Source: DT-110 sp030148525
GTDB taxonomy: Bacteria > Bacteroidota > Bacteroidia > Chitinophagales > Saprospiraceae
NCBI GenBank assembly: GCA_965227445.1
Contig: OZ245751.1
Location: 3,720,001-3,784,000, forward strand
Direction: 5' to 3'
DNA: 64,000 bases
Below the pieces are notes generated by a model, which saw only the letters and a list, made by a program, of their open reading frames with translations, was not told the origin of the DNA and ran no database searches. This document shows, piece by piece, positions 44,667-53,900 of the stretch; position 1 is the first letter of the stretch, and every line of letters begins with the position of its first letter. Made by a program: the position numbers and the translations under genes.

Positions 44667-45045
44667 GCGACGCCTGTTACGTGCCATTAAAAAAGGTGAG
44701 GTTGGGGCCGAGCTGTTTGATAAAGGACTAAGTGTCACAACCTCACGCTATCCCCAATGCCTGCTACCCTGTATCGGGTGGTTGGGTCTGGAATATGGTT
44801 CCTTTATGGAATAATCTGTGTCCAACCTCCGGTTAGAATAGAAAAATAGGCAATTATTTTTAACTCTTTTCTATCCGCTAAACAGAAGGTTTGTCGCTCG
44901 CAACGTAGTGCAGGCTTGGGTCATTTACTTTTGACCGCAAAGAAAATGGGTACAAACACGCTACAAACACCCAATCACCGCTAACACACATCACGGTCTG
45001 GCCATTGGCTTTGAGGTGGAGGAACGGAACGTTCAGGCCTTACAA

Positions 45046-45215
45046 AGGAATGTACTACGAGGGGCTTTAGGTGACGTTTGTGGTTCTTGCTGAATAGGGA
45101 GCCGTTCCATCGTTACTAACCGTTATGATCGGTTACTAACCGTTAGTAACGACTATGGCCACGGGTGGCTTCGGTTTGCGGGAATGGGTGGATTAGACAT
45201 ATCTGTATAAACGGA
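45046..45215. repeat. Duplicate of the cysQ 3' flank with palindromic repeat C (empty site)
   Basis: The segment aligns by eye with 32505-32805 minus element B: a degraded cysQ end (GGAATGTACTACGAGGGGCT), GTGACGTTTGTGGTTCTTGC, then the 41-base palindrome at 45111-45151 (arms CGTTACTAACCGTTA and TAACCGTTAGTAACG) and GACTATGGCCACGGGTGGCT. It provides an uninserted reference for element B copy 3. The gap 44667-45253 otherwise holds only a short stretch near 44810 that resembles 63626. Confidence 0.7.
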
Positions 45216-45253
45216 ACTTTGTTCCGTTTATAATCAAGTTTCAGCAACCTAAA

Positions 45254-45823
45254 ATGAAAACTAAGACATTCATAATTGCCCTTTTCGTAATCACATTTGG
45301 CTGTACAAAGACAAAGATTGAAAAATCAAAGAATGAACAAACCGATACAGTCTCTACTGACATTCCTACAGTGGACTCGAAACAGAAAAAACTTCCAGAG
45401 TTTATCAAACACGATACACTATGCTCAACTCAAATTCTCGGACAGACCTATGACCACATGGACTCATTAGACACTGAAGAAATTCTGCATTTCCTTTTGA
45501 CTTTCGATTCAATTTGTGACAATAACGCGGAGTACTCAGAATGGTCAAATGAATTACTCTTTGAGATAGCTAATAAATACCCTAAGGTGCTTTTGGAGCA
45601 AATAGATCTAAACTCAGAAATCGACCTTGATTACATTCTAAACGAATTTTCATCTCCAATTCATGACGGAATCTTTTTGGACAAGACTCTTGAAAAGATA
45701 AAGTCAACACCAATCAAGGAAAGTTCAGCAAAAATAAAAGTGATTAACGCCATTAAGAGGGCAATAGAAAATGAAAAGCCTGCTGCCAAAAAAGGCAAAG
45801 CAAACATGCTCGGTGAACAGTAA
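45254..45823 (+). CDS. Hypothetical lipoprotein
   Basis: The 189-residue protein has a lipoprotein signal (FVITFGC, Cys17) then a Lys/Glu/Thr-rich linker and an acidic helical body (EEILHFLLTFDSICDNNAEYSEWSNELLFEIANKYPKVLLEQ). I do not recognise a family. It might be a HEAT-like or all-helical periplasmic protein. It is flanked by repeats on both sides and has lower GC than its neighbours, suggesting recent acquisition. Confidence 0.6.
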   Translation: MKTKTFIIALFVITFGCTKTKIEKSKNEQTDTVSTDIPTVDSKQKKLPEFIKHDTLCSTQILGQTYDHMDSLDTEEILHFLLTFDSICDNNAEYSEWSNELLFEIANKYPKVLLEQIDLNSEIDLDYILNEFSSPIHDGIFLDKTLEKIKSTPIKESSAKIKVINAIKRAIENEKPAAKKGKANMLGEQ

Positions 45824-46017
45824 GAATTCACGACTTATCTTTCAAATAAAATTCACCATGGCGATGAAATTCACGGTTTGAAATTCGCACGGCGCATTGC
45901 CAAACCGTTCCATGCAAACGATGAAAATGATAGACAATGTACACCCTGCAAATTAATTTCAATTAATAACGAATTCTACTGGCCATACGAAGGAAGAAAA
46001 AAATTAATTCGATGAAG

Positions 46018-46119
46018 CCGCGGCAGGTTGAATCTATTGTCGTTTATGATAAACCCATGAATAAGGCTATATTTAGTGGAAGAGGACAAAATGGGTTGAT
46101 CGTAATCAAAATGAAGTGA
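46018..46119 (+). pseudogene. C-terminal remnant of a TonB-plug-like domain
   Basis: In one frame the 33 codons before TGA read PRQVESIVVYDKP...AIFSGRGQNGLIVIKMK. The pattern IESIxVxK...IxGxRGxNGxIxIxxK is the end of plug-like domains in SusC-type receptors and BlaR1-type proteins. No upstream part is recognisable. It lies in the 693-base gap 45824-46516, which also contains the direct repeat at 46228. Confidence 0.4.
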
Positions 46120-46227
46120 AGTCTGCCTGCATGGAATCGAGTAGAAGGCCCCCACTCCCTGCCGTTAGGTACGGAATATAAGAATGAATTTTCTCCGAAG
46201 AATAAACAATCATGACCCGCCGCGCTA

Positions 46228-46399
46228 GAATGCGGGGCTTGCTACTTCTTTGTGGTCTCACCCACGCTCACAGAAGACTTACACTCGCTGGTCAACTAAT
46301 TCATCCGTTGTAAACAATATACTCTGGGCTATAATTGCCATCCCAGGCAAACACAAGGTACGGCCGACACTCCTCCGCTGTCGCTTCGTACTACGGCTA
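46228..46399. repeat. About 170-bp direct repeat, copy 1
   Basis: It shares TCGCTGGTCAACTAATTCAT, TGTAAACAATATACTCTGGG and flanking stretches with 46812-46981. The best-conserved core is about 75 bases. The copies flank a Fic gene fragment and lie ahead of an intact Fic gene. Confidence 0.75.
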
Positions 46400-46516
46400 C
46401 CCAGGCATTGCTTACGCCAACCTCAATTCGGTCGGAAGCACCGGCAACGATCGAGCGCGAAGCATTTAAATCAAGCGCTTCTTATTTAAGATATCAGCCG
46501 CCTCCCTAAATTACCC

Positions 46517-46729
46517 ATGCCACTATTTAAGTTTTCACCAAATTTCTTAAATTTTAGGTTTGATTACTTAAGGCTTTCTCAAAAAGTTTCAGACCTAACT
46601 GGACTTTCTTTACCCTCAGCTTACAAATTGGTAGAGGAACTAGAAAATATTGGGATTTTAAAAGAAATAACCGGAGCAAAAAGAGGAAAACAATATTGGT
46701 TCGACGCGTACATCGAGCTGTTCAAATAA
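46517..46729 (+). pseudogene. C-terminal winged-helix fragment of a Fic protein
   Basis: The 70-residue frame matches the end of many Fic adenylyltransferases: KVSDLTGLSLPSAYKLVEELENIGILKEITGAKRGKQYWFDAYIELFK. It is a complete recognition-helix and wing but has no Fic core. It probably derives from a second fic gene, the rest of which was lost. A stand-alone small DNA-binding protein cannot be excluded. Confidence 0.55.
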
Positions 46730-46811
46730 GAAAAACGCATCCCAATCGAGTAGGCGGCCACCCTTTCCCGTTCCGCTTCCCTCAGTGCTCCCCTCTCACC
46801 CCCACCCCCAG

Positions 46812-46981
46812 TGAATGCGGGATATGCTAATGCTTCGTGGCCTCACCCACGCGCACAAGAGACTTCCTCTCGCTGGTCAACTAATTCATCCGTTGTAAAC
46901 AATATACTCTGGGCTATATTTGCCATCCTTGGCACACACAAGGTGCAGCTGATAATACTCCGCAGCGCTCCATACTGCGGC
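46812..46981. repeat. About 170-bp direct repeat, copy 2
   Basis: It matches 46228-46399 in direct orientation, with the best conserved core at about 46870-46930. It fills much of the gap 46730-47098 in front of the intact Fic gene and could have served for recombination that removed the rest of the upstream fic copy. Confidence 0.75.
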
Positions 46982-47098
46982 CAAGCCGACCCCTGGCAGC
47001 AAGCCTGTCATTCAGATAAAATACGGATAAAATAAAGACCAACTTGCCTTGTTCTGGTTCCAAAAAGCGACTACTTTTGGATAAAATACGGATACGTA

Positions 47099-48175
47099 AT
47101 GGATAACAAGCTTAGATTCGACTTCCACACAACTCAAAAAATAATCAACAAGATTGGTCTCATTGATTCCTTTAAGGGAAAATGGTTGGCTATTGAAAAA
47201 GAGGAAAACAGATATCTAAGGGAGTTACGGAAGATTGCTACTATTCAAAGTATCGGATCTTCAACTAGAATAGAAGGAGCTACACTATCCAATGAGGAAA
47301 TTGAAACCCTATTGGCAAACATCAAAATCAACAAACTAGAGACCAGGGACGAACAAGAAGTTTTTGGTTACTATGATGCCCTGGAAATCATCTTGGAAAA
47401 TTATCCTGGAATAGATCTTAATGAATCCAACATATTCAACCTACATAACCAACTGTTGAAATACAGTGGCAAGGATCAAATCCATAAGGGGAAATATAAA
47501 CAGTTATCAAATAAGGTGGTAGCAAATTATCCAGGAGGAGAACAGCGAATAATTTTCAAGACTACCGAACCCTATCTGGTAAGAAAGGAAATGGATGATT
47601 TGATTATCTGGACCAATGACAACCTTCAGTCCAATGAAATCCATCCTTTGATTACTATTGGAGCTTTTGTTTATGAATTCTTATCTATTCATCCTTTTCA
47701 AGATGGCAACGGGAGATTATCCAGATTGCTTACTACCCTACTCCTAATGAAAAATGATTATCCTTTCATTCAATACGTCTCTTTCGAAAACCAAATTGAA
47801 AAAGAAAAGCAACGCTACTATCAGGTACTAATGGATGCTCAGAAACATCGGTATTCAGAGAATGAAATCATAGACAAATGGATGCTCTTCTTTCTTGAAA
47901 GCCTGGAAATCCTAACCCAGAAACTGGAAGAGAAATATTCGAGATATAAAAGCAAGGGGCCTTATCTAAATGAAAGGCAGAGAATTATTATGAACTTTAT
48001 TCGAAAAAACGAACCTGTTAAAACGAGTGATGTAGATGAATTCATGAAACAAACATCGATTCATACGATCAAAAAGGATATGCTTTATCTGCATCGGGAA
48101 GGCGCAATTGAAAAAGTTGGAGACGGCAAGGCCACCATTTATTTGGTAAAAAACACTTCATTAGAAGAAGAGTAA
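47099..48175 (+). CDS. Fic family AMP-transferase with N-terminal inhibitory helix
   Basis: The 358-residue protein has the Fic motif HPFQDGNGRLSRL (from His198) for AMP transfer from ATP onto a target hydroxyl. An N-terminal inhibitory motif SxxxEG is present at Ser55-Glu59-Gly60 (SSTRIEGATL), placing it in class II, in which the glutamate blocks productive ATP binding until released. The C-terminal winged helix (PVKTSDVDEFMKQTSIHTIKKDMLYLHREGAIEKVG) suggests DNA binding and autoregulation. No antitoxin gene is adjacent, consistent with the built-in inhibitor. Low GC and direct repeats upstream point to mobile origin. Confidence 0.88.
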   Translation: MDNKLRFDFHTTQKIINKIGLIDSFKGKWLAIEKEENRYLRELRKIATIQSIGSSTRIEGATLSNEEIETLLANIKINKLETRDEQEVFGYYDALEIILENYPGIDLNESNIFNLHNQLLKYSGKDQIHKGKYKQLSNKVVANYPGGEQRIIFKTTEPYLVRKEMDDLIIWTNDNLQSNEIHPLITIGAFVYEFLSIHPFQDGNGRLSRLLTTLLLMKNDYPFIQYVSFENQIEKEKQRYYQVLMDAQKHRYSENEIIDKWMLFFLESLEILTQKLEEKYSRYKSKGPYLNERQRIIMNFIRKNEPVKTSDVDEFMKQTSIHTIKKDMLYLHREGAIEKVGDGKATIYLVKNTSLEEE

Positions 48176-48391
48176 GAAGACCTACAGCCCTCATGGCCTA
48201 GGTCGTCCATAAGGGGCAAACCACTATTTCAGATCCGGACTCACCCAAGCGATCATTTCTCCAGGTGATTCGTTATAGAGTACTTTCGTTAAAACGGGTG
48301 TAGGGTTTTGTACTTTCTCCTGCGTCAAAACCGGATCATTTCGGTACCAAAATACGGTTAAGATGGTTGCTATCACATTTTCTGTATTTTA

Positions 48392-49825
48392 ATGCGAATA
48401 ACCATGGAAATACAGAAGCGATGTTTGTTATGCGGAGAAGAGAACGACAGCCTGAATTACACCTGCTCCTGTAGTACCCAACCGTGGGCGAAAGAATATC
48501 GGACGCTGGAGGTCTGCCTTTCCCTGAACGCGTCGGAGCGCAAAAGCATCATCCAGTCGACCCTGAACTACCAATTTGATCATCCGCTCGGTATGCTGCA
48601 GTATGGCGGCCTCCCCCATCGTAAGCAGGCGCCACCAGATCTGGACCCCGTGGGCATGACCGGTTTCCATCCGCTCCGCCATTTCGGAGAAACAGCGCCG
48701 GGCACCATATACGTCAAAAACGAAGGTGACAATCCCAGTGGCTGTTTTAAAGATCGCGAGACGCTTATGTGCCTCCTCCACATGCGGTCCCGCGACAGAC
48801 ACAAAGCCGTGATCTACAGCTCGGGGAATGCTGCGGCCTCGGCCGCTTTCTTTGCTCGTCAGGCAGGCTTTTCCCTCGTTACCTTTGTAGCCGGTGATAC
48901 CTACCATGAAAAAATCGACTATATCCAAAAACAAGGTTCCGACGTGATCGTCATGGGCGACGAATCCACCAACTTTGAGGAAGGATACCGCACCTTTGCC
49001 AAGCTCAACGCCCGTGGCCTTTTTGCCCGACAGGGCTACGACAACTGGTCGGTCCGCAACCCCTTCCGAATCCATGGTGATAAAGCGACCGCCCTGGAGA
49101 TCGTACTGCAACTTGGCCGGCAAAAGCCGGAGGTTCCCGATTACGTCATCGTTCCCACGGCAAATGGCTGTAACCTGGCCGGTATCTGGAAAGGGTTCAA
49201 AGAACTGAACGACCTGGGGCTGATCGACCGCTTACCGCGCATGGTGGCCGCCGGGGTCCGTCACGCCAATCCCGTGGCAAAAGCCGTCAGCCGCCGGCAG
49301 GTCGATGTCCCCCAGCAGTGCGATCTTTCCCCCCTCGATGAGGACGACCACATCATCGGTAGTACGATCATTGCGGAGGAAGGCTACGATTCCATACAGG
49401 CCGCCAAAGCCGTACTGGAATCCGATGGTTTCGCCGTAGGCATCACCAGGCAAGAGGTCGCCAAAACCCTGATCCATTTTCTGGAAAAAGAAAGCGACCT
49501 GGCTCTCCGCGAATCCATCCTACCGGAGCCCGCCTCCCTGATCGCCCTGACGGCCGCCCGAAAAGTGCAGGAGCGCAAAACCAGCCAGGAGGACCATCGC
49601 ATCGTGTCAATCATTACCGGTCATGGGCTTAAAGCCAAAAGTCCCCTGGACGAATTGCTGAACAATCGGCCCGAACTGCGCAAGCGCACAGAACGGCTCA
49701 TTCAGCAAAAGAAGCAGAAGACCAATGCTACCTCGATGGAGAAAGGACACTGCTTCCACGTCAACGCCAGTGTGCGTACCATCCGTCCCTTATTCAACCA
49801 CCTAAATCCGAACCCTCCGAAATGA
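48392..49825 (+). CDS. PLP-dependent threonine-synthase-like enzyme
   Basis: The 477-residue protein is a fold type II PLP enzyme. The N-terminus carries a small Cys cluster (CLLCGEENDSLNYTCSC) as in many threonine-synthase-like proteins. PLP Lys120 is in NPSGCFKDRE, the phosphate/cofactor loop is YSSGNAAASAAFFARQAG, and a late VPTANGCNLAGIWKGFKEL corresponds to the second PLP phosphate loop. Such enzymes carry out beta/gamma elimination or replacement on phosphorylated amino acids. The C-terminus adds about 60 basic residues (LRKRTERLIQQKKQKTN). Its stop overlaps the next gene by 4 bases (ATGA), so both are translated together. No thrA/thrB neighbours argue against housekeeping threonine synthesis. 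ATG 48404 is an alternative start. Confidence 0.8.
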   Translation: MRITMEIQKRCLLCGEENDSLNYTCSCSTQPWAKEYRTLEVCLSLNASERKSIIQSTLNYQFDHPLGMLQYGGLPHRKQAPPDLDPVGMTGFHPLRHFGETAPGTIYVKNEGDNPSGCFKDRETLMCLLHMRSRDRHKAVIYSSGNAAASAAFFARQAGFSLVTFVAGDTYHEKIDYIQKQGSDVIVMGDESTNFEEGYRTFAKLNARGLFARQGYDNWSVRNPFRIHGDKATALEIVLQLGRQKPEVPDYVIVPTANGCNLAGIWKGFKELNDLGLIDRLPRMVAAGVRHANPVAKAVSRRQVDVPQQCDLSPLDEDDHIIGSTIIAEEGYDSIQAAKAVLESDGFAVGITRQEVAKTLIHFLEKESDLALRESILPEPASLIALTAARKVQERKTSQEDHRIVSIITGHGLKAKSPLDELLNNRPELRKRTERLIQQKKQKTNATSMEKGHCFHVNASVRTIRPLFNHLNPNPPK

Positions 49826-50697
49826 ATCGCCCCCAACAATTCAGCGAAACGGCCCGCTTGCACAAGGTCATTATCGGCCGGTGGGAAGGCTACCGCCGGG
49901 TGGAAGCCTACGTAGAACGGGTCAATATGGACCAGCAAAACAAGCTGCCTACCGCAGCTGAACTGCAACCCGAATTCGAAGCATTCCGGGCGGCCCTCGA
50001 AGCGGAAGGCGTCACCGTATTGCAACCGGATTACGTCGGAAAATTCGTCTACGATCAGCTAACTCCCCGTGATATTGCCGTGACGATCGGTCATCAGGTC
50101 GTGCTGTGTAATATGATCAAAAAAAGCCGGCGCTACGAAGTGGCTGGTATCTTTCCCCATCTGCTGGCCCTGGAGGGTGAGGAACCCAATATCCTGATCC
50201 CGCCCCGTCACGATATGCTGTTGGAAGGAGGCGATATCCTGATCGACAAGGGGTACGTGTTTGTCGGTCTGTCGCAACGCACCAACCAGGCCGGCTTTGA
50301 CTACCTGCAGGAAACCTTCGGCCATCAATTCGAATTGGTACCCATGCACTGCAAAAGCCTGGAGGAGGGCGAAAATGTGCTGCACCTGGACTGCACCTTC
50401 AACCCGGTAGGTAAGCAGCATGCGTTGATCTATCCGCCGGGCTTACGCAGTATTCCCGAGGTGATCCGGGACAGGTACGAATGGATCGAAGTAACGGCGG
50501 AAGAACAGGCCGCCCTGGCCACCAATGTCCTTTCCGTGGATGAAAACACCGTAATCAGTCGTGCCCACCCGGCTTGCCGCCGCGTCAACAGCCTGATGCG
50601 GTCGATCGGTCTGCGCGTGATTGAAGTCCCCTTCGACGGTGCTCCGTCTACCGGCGGATCGTTTCGGTGTTGCTCGCTGCCGTTGGTACGGAGGTAG
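49822..50697 (+). CDS. Amidinotransferase/arginine deiminase superfamily enzyme
   Basis: The 291-residue protein is of the guanidino-modifying pentein fold. Key positions are PRDIAVTIGHQVVLCNM (82-98), the acid pair EGGD (Glu135, Asp138), catalytic His188 in HLDCTF, and a C-terminal nucleophile Cys283 or Cys284 in GGSFRCCSLPL. Family members transfer an amidino group from arginine or hydrolyse guanidino compounds to citrulline or ureas. The ATG overlaps the stop of the PLP enzyme by 4 bases, so the two form a coupled cassette. Together they may make or break a guanidino-containing amino acid, which is inference. The 300 bases after it show nothing recognised. Confidence 0.83.
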   Translation: MNRPQQFSETARLHKVIIGRWEGYRRVEAYVERVNMDQQNKLPTAAELQPEFEAFRAALEAEGVTVLQPDYVGKFVYDQLTPRDIAVTIGHQVVLCNMIKKSRRYEVAGIFPHLLALEGEEPNILIPPRHDMLLEGGDILIDKGYVFVGLSQRTNQAGFDYLQETFGHQFELVPMHCKSLEEGENVLHLDCTFNPVGKQHALIYPPGLRSIPEVIRDRYEWIEVTAEEQAALATNVLSVDENTVISRAHPACRRVNSLMRSIGLRVIEVPFDGAPSTGGSFRCCSLPLVRR

Positions 50698-50997
50698 GCT
50701 TCGAAGTCTTTTACGTTCGCAAAAGATGAGACTACCGGTGGGGTGACCATTCTTTTGTTTGGTGATCTTGGTCGATAATCAATGGTTCAAGAGCCGGGAT
50801 TTTAAACTTATCTTGTACGCTCACCATATCTTTGAAGCGGAACGCTTTCCCAACAAGAGATTTGGAGTTTCAAAGGAGTTTCGGCCTGCAACCTCTACAG
50901 GGGAAATTCGTATTGTAAGCAAAGAACAGCACTAGCCCCAAGAAATTGTTTTTGTTGAAAGCCCCCTTTACTGACCTACTCCAGACTTATCCCTTGC

Positions 50998-53900
50998 ATG
51001 AAGAAGAAAGAACATAAAAATTTTATACTTGACCAGTCCAGAGACCCTATTTGGGTAGTTGATAAAAACCTTGACTTAGTTTACTTCAATAACGCTTACC
51101 TCAGCCTGACGACAGAGCAGGAAAAAACAGGAATAACGAAACAAATCGCCCCCTTTACCTTGGTTGAGTGTTCCGGAGAAGTAGATATTGAAAAATGGGA
51201 AACATATTACCAGCGGGCATTCTCAGGCGAGTATTTTGAAGTTGATGAATACTTTCACAACCAGCAGACTAAAGAGGTACAGTATGGTCGTATTTCCATA
51301 TCTCCTATTCGCAACGAGGATGAGGAAATCGTTTCTGTTGCATGTCGTTTAGTGGATATAAGTTTATTGGGAGAACGAAAAGGATTACCCGGTCGGTTAA
51401 TGGACTTATCACTCGATATTTTATGTGCGATTAACCAACAGGGGGAAATTATATATATCAATGAATCCGTAAAATCACATTGGGGTTATACCGCCGAAGA
51501 GTTGACTGGTACACTTTACACCTCTTTGGTTATTGACGAAGACTTAGCAAAGACTACTCGTGTCATTGAATCTATAATCCATGATGAAGAAATAGTTCAC
51601 TTTTCTAACAGGCATAGAAAAAAAGATGGAGAAACAGTAAACAATACTTTGTCTGTACGCTGGGATAATGATTCTAAACTGATTCATTGTGTAGTCAGAA
51701 GGGATAAGGGAAAAATAGAGTCAAAGCAACTGTTATATCAAAATGAGGAGCGTTTCAAGGCTTTGGTTCAGGAGGGAGCTGACCTGATTGCCATTTTAGA
51801 CCCGGATGGGAACTACAGCTATGTGAGTCCTACCAGTACTTCGGTCTTAGGGATCGCCCCTTCTTTTTTCTTGGGGAAAAATGCCTTCGACTTTATTCAC
51901 CCGGACGATGCTGAAAAAACCTTAAAATTTCTACAGCGAATAACTGATGAGGATACGGTTCAGGTGGAGCCATTCAGGTTTAAAAACCGAGAAGGGAAAT
52001 GGCGTTGGGTAGAAACTGTTTTGACTAATATGCTCGATAATCCTGCCGTAAATGGTATTGTTGCCAATTCCCGGGACATCACGGAGCAAATTGAAGAAGC
52101 CCACCGCCTGAAACTTTTTGAAAAGGTAATCAACAGCACCTCTGATGCTATTATCATTACCGATGCAGAACCCCTGGACGAACCCGGCCCTATTATTAAA
52201 TATGTAAATGAGGCCTTCACTACCATGACGGGGTACACACCTGAAGAGGTAATTGGTAAAAGCCCCAGGATCCTTCAAGGCCCCAACTCCAACCAAAAAG
52301 AGTTAAGACATTTGGGGAGGAGACTAAGGCAGTGGAAACCATCCGAGATTACCGTATTGAATTACACCAAGAAGGGAGAGCCTTTTTGGGTGAATTTTGT
52401 CGTCAGCCCAGTGGCCGATGAAAACGGCTGGTTTACCCATTGGATTTCTATTCAACGCGATGTAACCGATCAAAAAAACAAGGAGCTCGAGAAAGAACTA
52501 TTTGCAAAGATTAGCATCTGTTTTCGTGAGGGTGAACTGACTCAATCCACCAGTGAACTTTGTAAGGTCATTAGAAAATTCGGGCAGTTTGATTTAGTTG
52601 AATTTTGGTGCCCAAATTCAGAGAAATCCCACATGTCACGCGTTGCGTATGATTCAAGTTTAACAGCCTTCGATAAAGACCATCACTCCCTTTCCAAATT
52701 ACGAATTGGCGAAGGACTCCCGGGAAAGGTATGGGAGCTTAATCAACAATTACTGTGGGACCAAGATTCGATATCAAAGTTTTTTGTCCGAAAAACCAAG
52801 GCTCAAAACACAGGCTTAAAGCAAATACTGGGCATCCCCTTAATCCACAATAATCAAGTGAATGGGGCCCTGGTGGTAGGAACTACAAAAAATACCGAAG
52901 GATTAAACCACTTTAAAGAACTAATCAAAAAGCTCCAGAGGTTTATCGGTTCTGAGATCAATCGAAAGAGACTAGAAGATGATCTGAACCGTTTATATAA
53001 AGCTATTCCGGAAATTTTGTGCATAATCAACTTTGATGGCCGGTTTCTAGAAATGAATCCTGCCGGATGCACTCTGTTGGGTATTCCAGAAAGCGACGTA
53101 CAACTATACTCCTTTGAAGATATCATCCCGCCCCAGGATAGAGAAGTGCAAAACAATCCAATTGATAAGATAAAAGCCGGATCTAATACTATTCAATTTG
53201 AAAATAGGTATATCACAAAAGATGGTAAAGTCATCTGGCTAAGTTGGAATTGCAATTCATCCATTGAAGATGGACTGATTTATGCCGCAGCAAAGAACAT
53301 CAGTGAGGAAAAACGGTTGCGATCTCTAATTAACCAAGCAGATAACCTAGCCCAAATTGGCCAATGGGAAGTAAATCTTGAGAAAGGCACTGTATTCTGG
53401 TCTGAAATGGTACATGAGCTACACGAAACAGACCCCAGGAGTTTTGTTCCTAACTTAGAAACAGCGATAGATTTCTACAGAAGTGATTTTCGTCCAATAG
53501 TTACTAATGCGATCAACAAAGCTATATCAGATGGTACGACTGTTGACCTTGAGGCTATTATTGTTACAAAAAACCTGAAGGAACGCTGGGTGAGGTCCAT
53601 TGGTAAGGTGGAAAAGGTGGATGGCGTGGCGAAACGCTTTTTTGGAAGTTTTCAGGATATACACCAACAAAAGATAACTGAATTACGGCTTCAGGCGATA
53701 GCAGATGACCTTCCTGGAGTTACGTTCCAGTACTACCTTTACCCCGATGGAACAGATAGATTACTTACAGTATCTCAAGGATCTAAACGCATTTGGGGGC
53801 TTTCACCCCATCAGTGTGAAGAGAACATAAATTTGGTTTGGGATCAAATCAAAAAGGGAGGAGATTTCGAACAAGTTGTACAAGATATTTCCCATTCCAT

